A stretch of 64,000 nt of DNA from Allacma fusca (taxonomy: Eukaryota; Arthropoda; Collembola; Symphypleona; Sminthuridae). The stretch is taken from the NCBI GenBank assembly GCA_947179485.1, contig OX359249.1:9920001-9984000 (forward strand). Direction: 5' to 3'. The position numbers were made by a program, and so were the translations under genes. Positions 1 to 12,000 of this stretch are shown here, one piece after another. Below the pieces are notes generated by a model. It was not told the origin of the DNA, ran no database searches, and saw nothing but the letters and a program-made list of their open reading frames with translations. How positions within the stretch are numbered: position 1 is the first letter of the stretch; each line of letters opens with the position of its first letter.

Positions 1-283
1 TAATCAATATGGCTATTGTATGTGTCTGTGGGAACTGTCTTCCGTAACCCCAGTCATTCATCCCTTCACTCATATGGGACCATACGCATTGTACAGGTAT
101 TCAAGAGCAGCCCAGAACCAAGGGACTTTTCGACTCCAGCCTGGATTCTCATAATTCTTTTCAAATTCGATTCCTTATGGGCTGAATCCTCCACAAAGTC
201 ATATTTGTTGCCGGAAATATCCTCCATTCATTTTTTTTTAAATTTTTACAAATTTAATTTTTAGATTGAAATTGGAAAGTTGG

Positions 284-444
284 AATTTTAAATGGGATTT
301 AACATGGGGATTTCTAAAGTGGACGTACTCCCCCCTGTCCATGTGCATCTAAAACCTTCTGAACTCAAAGTTGAAGGATGAGCATAGAAGAGGGGGGAGT
401 ACGTGAAGTTTGGAAATCTCCATGTTAAATCCCATTTAAAATTT
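284..444. mobile_element. Foldback (palindromic) MITE-like element
   Basis: The arm TTTTAAATGGGATTTAACAT at about 286 and its reverse complement ending near 443 enclose a short loop with inverted gtactccccc motifs. Arms are about 45 bp with few mismatches. No coding capacity. Confidence 0.7.
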
Positions 445-533
445 CAATTTTTCAATTTCGCGCCAAATTTTTACTTTTGTACAAATTTTGTAAAAATCCC
501 TTTTGGTTGTTTTAGAAGGCGCTGTTATAGATA

Positions 534-880
534 CAGTTGAGTACTCGCCCCTGTACAGTGGTAATTTTCCTTTCTCCTGCGGTTTGCTCTTGTAAAAGGA
601 TTCAGCACTTGTCCAGGCTTACGTTTCCCTTGAGCTTTTAATACAAAATTACTTTCTCGTTATGAAGGTATTCCTTTGAAATAATCCCCAAATATTTCCC
701 ATTGATACTTCCACTGAGTATTTACAGTGACTTCTTGCTATAAAAACACTCTTGACAAAATAATCTATACTTTTTCCATTAAAAAAATTATCCATTATGG
801 TAAATGGGCTTGTGTCCAGATATTTTTGAAATTCTTCTGAAAATTGTGCTGGCGGGGACCGTTATAACAGGAGCGGACTG
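534..880. mobile_element. Pogo/Tigger-like MITE, 347 bp
   Basis: Starts TA-CAGTTGAGTACTCGCC and ends GGACCGTTATAACAGG...GGACTG-TA. CAGT...ACTG termini with TA duplications and a TTATAACGG subterminal motif match the other short elements in this window. Pogo/Tigger-type by TIR form; no transposase is present. Confidence 0.6.
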
Positions 881-1243
881 TATATCCAGTGGTAAATTTA
901 ATACTACTAGATCTGATCCTACGGATCTACAAGTAGTATTTCCCTGGAAATAATTTCGGAGTAAAGGCGGCTTAGTGAGGAAGGGAATTCCAGAGAATAG
1001 AATTATTTTGGGATGTAGTCGTCAAGCCTATAGGGGTGGACGGAGTATAGAGACTCATAGGGTGTAATTAGCTACACAAGTGTAAAATTGTCTCAATGCT
1101 TCCTTGTCCACACTTGACCTATTTGTTGCATTTCCATTTCGACGTGTAATCTGTAAATAATCCCTGGGCTTTGTATTACACTACTGCTCGTCCCTGGGTA
1201 GGGAGTCAAGTCTCGTTACAACGGACCCCCCCCCCTTATGACA

Positions 1244-1685
1244 AAATATTCAACCTTTTAAATTCCCCTGAATATTTTATGTTTTTGACCTCTGTGACCC
1301 CAAAAATTGATCCGTGTGACCCCGAAAATTGACCTCTATGACCCAAAAAATTGATCTCTGCAACCCCGAAAACTGACCGCTGTGACCCCAAAAATTGACC
1401 TATGTGGGCCAAATTGATCTTTGTATCCCCGAAAACTGACCTTTGTGACCCCAAAAATTGACCTATGTGGCCCAAATTGACCCCTGTGACCCCAAAAAAA
1501 TAATCCGTGTGACCCCAAAAATTGACCCCTGTGGCCTCCAAAAATTGATCCGTGGGACCCCAAGAATTGACCTCTGCGACCCCAAAAGTTGACCCCTGTG
1601 ACCCCAAAAATTGATCTCTGTAACCCCGAAAACTGACCTTTGTGATCCTAAAAATTGACCTATGTGGCCACAAAAATTGACCTAT
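1244..1685. repeat. Minisatellite, degenerate 20-27-bp GGTCA-type units
   Basis: About 18 degenerate units of the form TGACC-YN-TGTGACCCCAAAAATT. Read on the minus strand, many carry GGGTCACAGGGGTCA, a direct repeat with 3-bp spacer. The array follows a MITE-type end (agtctcgttacaacggaccc) near 1210. Open frames through it are repeat artefacts. Confidence 0.85.
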
Positions 1686-2858
1686 TTTTGACCTGCGAAC
1701 AAAATTTCATAAAATCTGGAACAAAAATTTTCTTCCAACGTTTGTGAAACCCGAAATGAAAACATTGTTGCATATGCGTGAAGGGAATGAGGGTTGGGGA
1801 CAAATAATATGTTACTTTCCACAAGCGGAAAGTTTTAGCTGGAATTAGTTCTGATGCGTTTCAAGAGCTTAATTAAACGAGGAAGGGAAATCCGCCCGCT
1901 TTACACATCTAAAATAAATGTGCTGTTGGCAATGCAATGCTTAATGCGTTGATATTACCCTGTAATATAGCCCCAACCCAGAGACATACACAGAGCTTGT
2001 GTTTATTTTGCCTGGAAGTTGTCTTAGAATTCCCGGAGGGAACATTTTCCATTGAGAATGTCTCCCGGGCTGGGGAGAGATCAAGCGCTAAGAAAGACTT
2101 ACGGGCATTCTAGAACACAAATAACGGACTTGAGCTTCCATACTCCCCCACTTGTGCAAATAATTGCTCGAGGAGATCAAACTCCGTACAATCCACGGCC
2201 AGCATAACCGCACCCCCTCAATCTTCCACTCTCTGTTCAATTGAGAAAAATCCTTGGGCTTGTTGGTAATAATAATACAATTATTGGAAATACATTTCCA
2301 TAAGAAAAAGTTTCATCAAAAGAAGTCACTGAATTTTATTATTTCCATTTCTCTCGAAGTCAACTTTTCTCTGACAAAATTTCCTCAACATTTGTCAAGC
2401 CACAAAAGTTATGGAACTGGATGGAAAGGGGAAGAAACAACTCACAAGCAAAGGGTTTCATGTGTCATTGCTTTGCTTCTCACAAGCGACCTTTTTTTAG
2501 TGTCCCTCCAATTTCTTTCAAAATTCCATGAAAATAAGTTCCTTCTTACTCCAAGATCTCCATCAAGCTATTTGTACTCTAAAAAAATGCCTTCATTGAA
2601 TTTTTTAAAATTCGCGGGAACTCACTTTGGGCCCGAAATTTAAAACTGGAGATTTTAAATGGGTTTTAACATGGAGATTTACAATTTTCACGTATCCCTA
2701 CATGTATTTACTTTGAAAAAGTAAAATAATTTTTGTAATTTTTAAAAATTTGACCCCTTATGTGTGCTAGAGTTAGGGGTTGGGATGAAAATGATATGGG
2801 GCTCACTGTATGAATAATCTCTTCCATAAAAATTAGTAATTTGAACTTTATTTTCCAG

Positions 2859-3020
2859 ATTTTACACGTTCGCTACGTGGCAAGTATCCTTCGTGTGGCT
2901 GGAGCAAATCTTCGTGCGAGACCTAATTTCAATCAACCATCAACGGCTCTCTCGAAGCAGATCACAATCTGTGGGGACCTTCATGGGAAACTGGATGATC
3001 TTCTCGTTATCTTGTACAAG
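2859..3020 (+). CDS. rdgC: PPEF exon a (first exon in window)
   Basis: Acceptor ttattttccag, donor aag|gtataa, phase 0 at both ends, 54 codons. It encodes the conserved [10 protein letters not shown] helix and the first metal-binding motif, [13 protein letters not shown]. The preceding exon should end in phase 0; I found no candidate between 1 and 2858. Confidence 0.94.
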
Positions 3021-6000
3021 GTATAAAAAAACATCTCTCTCAATTTTTTTTTCTCTCTCTCTCTCTCTCTGGAGACTCCATTTCATTAGGATCCTATACA
3101 TATGTGTACACACTCAATTGCCTTCCATTACTGGCACGTGCCTTGTAAGAAATCCTAAATCCCATAGCGTGCATCGATGTACACCCCTGCATCGGAATTC
3201 CCTCCCGCGAATAAGGAAAATAAATGGGTCTGTTCCACATTACCCCATGGTTAAAAAAAGCTAGTACATAAGGCATCGCCGTTGTAAGAATTCCTCCTGG
3301 AAAAAATACTTTTAAGTGCCTTGATGGACAGACCTCAAAATGCTTTTTACAGTAATAAAAATAATACATGAAAAATGGAGACTTGGATTTCCTCCATCAA
3401 ATTTTATGACAACTCAATTTTCCCTGGATGGAAAATAATGTTAGAAGTATGACTACACTTAAAGTAACAAGCATTATTTTCCTTCTAAGTTTTCTCCCCC
3501 ATTACACACATTTTTACGGATTCCATCACACGATTCTGTTGACACTCTTTTACGTACAGTGGATCCCCCATTTTGATTCCCTTTTATAAGTATTTTCTCA
3601 ATAACATTTTCCACAAATATTTTCTCAAAAAAAATCAGAATTTTCTCAAAAACAAATCAGAATTTCCTTCAAAAATAAAATCCGAAATTTCTCAAAAATA
3701 AGAATCCGAAATTTCCTCAAAAATAAGAATCCGAAATTTCTCAAAAATAAGAATCCGAAATTTCCTCAAAAATAAGAATCCGAAATTTCTCAAAAATAAG
3801 AATCCGAAATTTCCTCAAAAATAAGAATCCGAAATTTCCTCAAAAATAAAAATCCGAAATTTCTTCAAAAATAAAAATCCGAAATTTCCTCAAAAATAAG
3901 AATTCGAAATTTCCCCAAATTTACAGTAAATATTCCAAAAATAATTTTTAAAATAAACTTTTATACAAAACCTCCATATAACGGATCTCAAAAATTTTCG
4001 CGGGCTTAAAAAATCGAAATTTTGCAACAATTAAGGGGAATTTACTGAGATCGAAGAATCTTCGAATAAAAATGAAGGATTTCCTGAGCACCTGATTTTT
4101 TGAGAGGGTCTGTCATAGCCAGGCTCTGACTGTACCTGGATCTCCTCATGATCCGAGAGTATTTGTTGAAGGGACTCATACTGAGAGTGAGAAACGAGAT
4201 TGGAGATACCTGGGCTCGGGAGTGATGGAGTGCCTTTGGACGTATGTATATGTACGTCCCTATATGTACAAAGGTCCAGGGGCCTATGGATATTATGGAT
4301 AGACCCTCACCTAATCCCACGTGCACATGTTTTACTTGCCAATAAAACACGCCAAATTAACTTTGCCAGCATGATGTCTGATTGGAATTCCGTTCAACTG
4401 CTCTTTAGGGGGTTTAAACGAGGTTGTCTCGGAGTCTCCCTGCATTTGATAACCGTCCCTCCTTTTCCCACTTCTCAGCCTTTCTTCTCCCATTTACCCC
4501 AATGCTAAAGGATGCCCTTAAGAGGGCCGACTTTACAGTGGGGTCTTGTTATAAAATCCCCCCCCCAAAAACAAAATCCCCGTATTTTAAAGTCCCCGTA
4601 TTTTAAACCTTCCCTGAGTCTCAGTACATATAATCTTTTACATCTACAGTCAAGTCTCTTTATAACGGCCCCTCCTACAAGTAAAACCATTTTTATAGGC
4701 CTATAACCTAAAAGAAGGTATTTTTCAAAAAAAAAATTATCCTCAAAAAGTAAAGTATTTATCTCTCCTGGGAGGCTGTAATAAAGAGAGCCCACTGTAT
4801 TTGTAGTGCTAAAATTAAGACAAGTTCCGGACTGACTCTGAAAAGAAAACGTATGGAAATGATGTTGTAATTAAGGATCTTATTAACATCCGCAGATTTT
4901 TTGTTTTCAAAAAAAAAAAAAAAAAAAAAAACTCCTGGAATCACGTACAGGGACTGACTGCAGGGAAGTACTGTAATAATTACCATAAGGGAAATAGCAT
5001 TAGAGTAGAGTCTCTTTACAACGGCCTTCCTTTCCCTTTCCCTGAAATTCCCAGCGTATATTTATTGACAGGAATATTTCTGGAGGGATTTCTTGTGAGA
5101 AAAGGATTGTTCGGAGAAAAAATTTGTATGGGGAATTTTAAATCGTCCCTTATAAGGAGGTTGGACTGTATAGGGAAGTGAAAACTTTGAAAAAAAAATC
5201 TTTGGGAAACCAATCCTCCCCGGAGAAAACTTTTCCTCCATTATGTTTGACGACGTGACTTTTCCCAGGAGATTGGATATACATAGAGTAAAATATACAT
5301 AGAATAAAGTAAAGCCTCGTTATAACGGCTAAATCCTCCGTATTTTCAAAGGACTCCCTTGCGGCCCCACAGGTTTTGAGATATTTTAGCATTATTATAG
5401 AAATAAAGCTCGGATTATTTTTCGGATTTTATGCCCTTGCAGTGACCGTTATATGAAGGGGCTACTGTAATTAATGCAGAGCTGTCGGGCTCCTAGGAGT
5501 GTTTGAAATTAGAACAATTATTTCAAATGGTGGGTACATTATGTGCCAAAAATAGGGTCAAATCTTGTTATAACGGCTGTTTTAAAGAATATTAGGATTC
5601 CTAGGGGGGGGCTGGGAATTTATTGAATTTTTTAGGGAGTATTTTATATGGAGAGTGGACCTTACTTACACTCGTACACTCTGTAGTAATTATTATTATG
5701 GGGAGATGTGAAAAGGAATGATAGAGAGGCTGAGAGGGGGGAAATTTAATAATCGTAAAAGCTTAAGTGGTAGGAAGGGATGATTATATGAACCATGGCT
5801 GAAATTTCACACGGGATTTAATTCAATGACTGTCAAAAAATCCTTTGAAACATAGAGAAAATATTTTAATGGAAGATATATGAGAGACGTGTTTTAAATT
5901 TTTCCACCCTAATGAGCAAGCACTGATGTTTTTACGTCCCATTATTTCTCAAGGCTCGGTGGCTCTCTCGCAGCTTTTAGTCAGGAGGCGCGGATTTAGA

Positions 6001-9000
6001 ACCACATTAATTATAGGGCTAGCTCCTGCGTCCTCACAAAAAGGTTACTCTGCTTCAGTCTGGATATAACTGACGGAGGAGCCAAAGAATGAGCTTAAAT
6101 ATATAATATTAAAAAAAAAAAAAAAAAAAAAAATCTGAACACAGTTATTGTTCAAAACCTTGCTATTTATAATAAAGAATGGATTCCACTGAAACCAATT
6201 TAATTGAGTCTGAGATTTTGAGCGAATTTGATCAATGAACAACTCATTCCGTTTAATAGATGTCTTCCTGCAATGCATGTGTCTTTAATAATTTGTAGCT
6301 AAATTCTCAGTTTTCTGCATATCTTCAACGTCTTTATTTATCTTAGCTAGCCAATGATAATTGGGAGTATAGTCATTGCTAAGTCTCTGTACAACTGGAA
6401 ATAATAACCCACTCGAGCCAGAAGTAGTTTCTAAAAAAAATTCTGGGAAAATAAATCCAGAATTTAGAATTCTCTGGGGTTTGAATAGGGGAGAAAAAGT
6501 TTGATAAAATTGAATTTCTTTTCTTTGAAAATCCCATTGAATTCCTTGGGTTACTCTTCCAAGGTTTAGAAAATTTAGAGGTTTGTGAGGCTAAAAGGTT
6601 GAGTTTGTTGTTGTGCTATTAGCTCATCTCAGGAAAAAAAAATATTTCGTTCGTATAAAAGTCAAGTGTTGGAATGGGTAGGATTTTTGGGGTCAAGGGG
6701 ATTTTATATCTGTATTTTACTATGGAGTGCAAATATTTAGAGGGGATTTTGGGTTGAGAATGTGTGTCTGTGTATGGATTTAATATTATGGGGGATTATT
6801 TCCTGTTGCAAGGAGGGTGATCATCATGGTGGGAAGATACTAGTGTGTTTTCCCAACATTGGAGATTTTTTGGAGTGTTAGAGGGATGGGAGGATGCATT
6901 GAAGCTGATTACTCTGACTCTGCCCGTTTTGTTATTACTATTTTGAGGGACTTTAATATTTTGCACAAGCTATGTTTACCTGGGGTTCAATCCTGTCTTT
7001 ATATGATTTGTGGGAGGATTTGGATGTAATAAGTCTTTTGCACATGGAATGATTTTCTGTTTTTTTTTATAGAATGGTCTTCCGTCACCTGAGAATCCCT
7101 ACGTTTTCAATGGAGATTACGTGGATAGAGGGAAGAGGAGCATTGAGATTCTACTCATCCTACTCTCTTGCTTCGTCCTCAGCCCTGACTCCGTCTACTT
7201 GAATAGGGGGAATCACGAGGATCATATTATGAACTTGAGGTAACAAAATATTTTTTATTTTCTTTCAGGAAACACGATGACCCGAAATTTCAATTCCTTT
7301 CGGCCCCCAGTAAGTCTTTCATTCTGACCTAGGTCAGTATTTAGAGCGAGGTCACGGAGGTCAGAAATATTGACCTAGGTCACCTCCCTGATTTACTTTT
7401 GCATTTTTTTAAAACTCGCCCTGTCCCAGGTCAATATTTAGTGCGAGGTCACGGAGGTCAGAAATATTGACCTAGGTCACCTCCCTGATTTGCTTTTGTA
7501 TTTTTTTAAATCGCCCTGACCCAGGTCAATATTTAGAGCGAGGTCACGGTGGTCAGAAGTATTGACCTAGGTCACCCGCTTATCTACTTGAATTTTCTCA
7601 AACAACCGCCCTGATACAGGTCAACTATTCCAGATTTAGATCGGGGTCACAGAGGTCATTAATATTGACCTAGATCACCTGCCTAATCTACTTTTGTCTT
7701 GTAAAAAATCACCCTGACCCAGATCAATATTTAGAGCAAGGTCAAAGGACAGAAATATTTACCTGGGTCAGATCCTAATGTACTTTTATTTTTTATAAAA
7801 AATCGCCCTGACCCAGGTCAGGATTTAGAACGAGGTCACAGAGGACAAAAGTATTGACCTAGGTCACCCACTTATCTGCTTTTGAATTTTTTTAAACAAC
7901 CGCCCTGATCCAGGTCAATAATTCAAGATTGAGGTCGAAAATCTTAAACTAGGTCACTTTACTGTTTTTGCATTCATTTTTAAAAATCACCCTGACCCAG
8001 GTCAGTAATTCCGGGCTCAGGTCAGAGAGGTCAAAAATATTGACCTGGATCACCCCCTCACCTACGTTTTTAAAAAAACAAATCACCCTGACCCAGGTCA
8101 ATAATTCCCGGTCAAGGTCGCAGGATAAAAGTATTGACCAAGGTCACTGCCTATTCTATTTTTGTATTTTAAAAAACAGATCCCTCTGACCCCTGGCCAA
8201 AATTTCAGGACCAGGTCACAGTGGTCAAAAATATTGACCTATAGGTGACTCAAGTTATTTCTAAAAGTATTTTCTCTCCTCAAGCTATTTCTAAGGAGCA
8301 TTCACAAGCCCTCCCTTAAAAACCCTAAAACAATCCCTTGTTACCACTTTTGACCCTCCCTAAAATTTGACCCCAATTGTGACCTTTATTTACATCATTG
8401 CAGGTATGGGTTCATTCGGGAGGTGAAACTCAAGTATAAGGTAAGGCCCTCTTAAAAAATATTTTATCATTGCTAAAGACCTGTAATACTTACATTCCTC
8501 TTCGTAATTTGATCCTGGCATTTATGTGACAGAGGATTTTTGTAGACAAAACTTTTCTCAGAAATTTTTTCTGATTTATTTATTCCCATGAAAAGATTTA
8601 TTGATGTGGATGAGAAAGGGAAGTGGGAAGAAATACAAGTTGTTGTTATTGGAAAACTTTAAATAATCACATTACAGACAATGTAATCCCCACCTAATCT
8701 CACTCCCCACAAGGCACAAACAACTTCAAGGAAAACACTCAAATTTCCCCCTTTTAAAAACAACCTCTTTCTGAAGAGACACACAGAAAAATAATCTCTT
8801 TCAAAATAAGGAATCCCTCCGCCCCTAATAAAAAAAAGAACTTAATTTTTGGTCCAAGTAAAATAGCATGTGTTTCGGATGGCTGCCTCAAGAGAAAGTG
8901 AAAAGTATACCCGTGAAAATTTTTTTTCTCACCGAATGCGTTTTTTCCCACACCAGATCCTCTAAATATTAATGGCTACTTGCACTTGGTCATACAGTCG

Positions 9001-12000
9001 AGTCTCTCTACAGCGGCCCTCCTCTAAAACTGTTTTTTAATTCTCCACTGGTAAGAAACTGCAAAGATCATCCTCAAATTTTAAATTAAATTCCCCCTGG
9101 AAATTTCGGAGCTTCAGTGAGGATGGGTCCTGTCTTCGGGGGCGCCGTTATAGAGAGACTCGACTGTACGTAAATAGTTCAAAGGAACGTCTGACCATCT
9201 TGAATTTCTTTTGAAACTTCAAAAAATGAAGGAAACTCCCGTATGTATATAATGAGGCTTGTATACAGTAAAGTCTCGTTATAACGGCATGGGTGGAAAT
9301 AACACCAGGAGAATTTACAGCAGGGGAGATTGGCCGCTCTAAAAAGGTCAAGAAGTTAACATAGTGGATTTGAGACTGGGCTTTAGTCTCATGTTATTTC
9401 TGGGGTAATGTTTAGAAGAGTCAAGTCTCGCTACAAGGGACCCCCTAATTTTAGAGTTTTTTTTCCCGGGGAGGTTTATTTAAGTGCTTTTGTGTACTGC
9501 TGTGGTGTAATTACATGTTGGGGGGAAACACGTTCTTTTCTTAGCTCGACGTGTTCCTGTTTCTTGTTGACACGGTTCTTTCATTAGGTCATGTGGGACT
9601 CGTAAATGGGCTCTGAATTTACACCCAACATTTACAGTAAGTAAGTTCCGTCAGAGACACTTCCTATTGTGGAGGTGTGTGTGCCGAAAGGAACCGCCAC
9701 ACATTAATCTTGGGGCAGAAAGTTATCCCGGAGTTACAGATATTTCTTCGGGAAAAAGACGAAGCAGGAGGAAAAGTGGGATTTTTTCAGCTCCGACGAG
9801 TCTTCTCTTATTTTTTTGGGGAATTACAGTCCCTTAATGCGGCAATGTATTGTTTTGGGTACAGTGGACTCTGTCTGGGGCAGCACCTGGCACTCTTATA
9901 AGGTTCCCATAAGATTACAAGCAAAATGGGCTAAATGCATTTCGGATTCAAAGCAAAATGTTCTAAATGCATTTTTGATTACAAGCAAAATGGGATAAAT
10001 GCATTTTGGACTCAAAGAAAAATGTTCTAAATGCATTTGGGATTAAAAGCAAAATGTTCTAAATACTTTTCGAATTAAAAGCAAAATGTTCTGAAATAAT
10101 TTGTGATTAAAAGCAAAATGTTCTAAATTAATTTGTGATTAAAAGCAAAATGTTCTAAATTAATTTGTGATTGAAAGCAAAATGTTCAAAATGCATTTGC
10201 GATTAAAAGCAAAATGTTCTAAATTAATTTGTGATTGAAAGCAAAATGTTCAAAATGCATTTGCGATTAAAAGCAAAATGTTCTAAATTAATTTGTGATT
10301 GAAAGCAAAATGTTCTAAATGCATTTGCGATTAAAAGCAAAATGTTCTAAATTAATTTGTGATTGAAAGCAAAATGTTCAAAATGCATTTGCGATTAAAA
10401 GCAAAATGTTCTAAATTAATTTGTGATTAAAAGCAAAATGTTCTAAATGCATTTGCGATTAAAAGCAAAATGTTCTAAATTAATTTGTGATTAAAAGCAA
10501 AATGTTCTAAATTAATTTGTGATTAAAAGCAAAATGTTCTAAATGCATTTGCGATTAAAAGCAAAATGTTCTAAATTAATTTGTGATTAAAAGCAAAATG
10601 TTCTAAATTAATTTGTGATTAAAAGCAAAATGTTCTAAATGCATTTGGGACTAAAATCAAAATGGTATATATGCATTAGAAATTAAATGCAAAAGGGTCT
10701 AAATGTATTTCTTATTAAAATCGAAATGTTCCAAAAGCATTTGGAAATAAAATCAAAATGGTCTAAATGCATTTGGAAATAAAATCAAAATGGTCTAAAT
10801 GCATTTAGAAGTAAAAGGAAGAACAAAATAGTCCATTATAAAAAGATTTGACAGTACAACTCCTGCTGGAATATCCCCTAGAACTAAAAAAAAATGAAGA
10901 AAGTGGAAAAAAGTTTTCATCACACTGCAGTTGAGTATAGCTAAATGGATCTGTTTCATTGGCAAGAGCTCAGAGGGATATTGGCCCGTATAAAGACCAA
11001 AGGAAATATTCAGACTCTACAATCCCTCTCAAAATCCTCCCTCAAAGCCCCAAAATGTGACTAGCAAAATCAGAAAAATCGTCCTTGAGCAAAATTCAAA
11101 TAAAGTGTGAATTCCTCCAAATTATTTAGGTCCCATTAAACAAGGTCCGCTACCATACTTGGTCCATTATAGCCACAGTCCACTGTACAAGGTTGTGAAA
11201 CTACATCCCTTCCAGACTTTGAGTGGTGTCTGGAAGCGGTAAAAACCTGAGGATTTACTTGTTGTAAGCTGTTGGATATGTCTACAGTCAAAGCTCACTC
11301 TCACGGCGCCCCTTATTACTCCAAGCCTATGCTTTCTCCTTACAAGGGCTATATTGTCCAAAAGGGATTTTTATTTGAATTTTTTACACCCTATATTATA
11401 TACATAGTAAGAAAAAATCCGAGACCGTACTAAAAAGAATCCACTGTACATCCTCTGAAGATGAGATGAAGAGAAAGAGCACAAGTGGGAAATCCAAGAA
11501 GACATAAAAGGTTCCCTTATCTCCGGGACATATGAAGTTTGAGCACATTTACCCTCACACATAGTCTCGATTTAGGGGACATTACCAGTCTCCACACATA
11601 GCTCCCTTTGTACAGTCCACTCTTAGTACGAACGCACCCTGACGGCCCGAAACTAGCTTTGTGCCATTATAAAGAGGGCCCACTGTACGAGAGGAGTCTT
11701 CTTTTACGGGAGAAAGGAAAGTTCCATTTCCCAGATGTAAGGACCCAGAGACGTGGTGAACATACAAAAAAATAAGGATTACATATACAGTCGAGTATAG
11801 TTATAACGACGGGATATGAAGTCATTCAGTGGGGAAATTTAGACATAAAGACCCACTTTAAAAAAAATGTTTTTACATTCCTTCGGATGAGGGAAGTGTT
11901 TTGGGTTCGGGGTTTTATTAGAATTTTGGGGGCTTTTGAGGGGGGCTGGGGTACAAATGGGGGTGACTGTATATAGGGAATGGGTGAGTAGGAAGGAGAG

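Larger units (their letters stand above)
1..2858. other. Upstream intron of PPEF: MITE, foldback and DR3 array
   Basis: No exon recognised. It contains a foldback element (284-444), a MITE (534-880) and a GGTCA-type array (1244-1685) that starts beside another MITE end at about 1206. A half copy of the 284-444 foldback lies near 2650-2700. Presumed to be intron of the phosphatase gene. Confidence 0.7.
3021..7072 (+). other. PPEF intron a-b with MITE cluster
   Basis: Contains a CT tract at 3050-3070, a tandem-repeat-bearing MITE (3557-4132), three short MITEs (4647-4797, 5003-5168, 5307-5467) and A-runs at 4909-4931 and 6111-6133. From about 6140 to 7072 I see only AT-rich unique sequence. 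Confidence 0.8.

Noticed and set aside
1236..1673. 145-codon minus-strand open frame
   Set aside because: It lies wholly on the GGTCA minisatellite and is explained by the repeat period.
6970..7010. B-box-like GGGTTCAATCC, possible tRNA
   Set aside because: No paired acceptor stem, D arm or anticodon stem can be drawn around it.
9905..10835. CRISPR-like regular repeats
   Set aside because: No unique spacers between constant repeats; units are contiguous and diverge gradually. The context is clearly eukaryotic.
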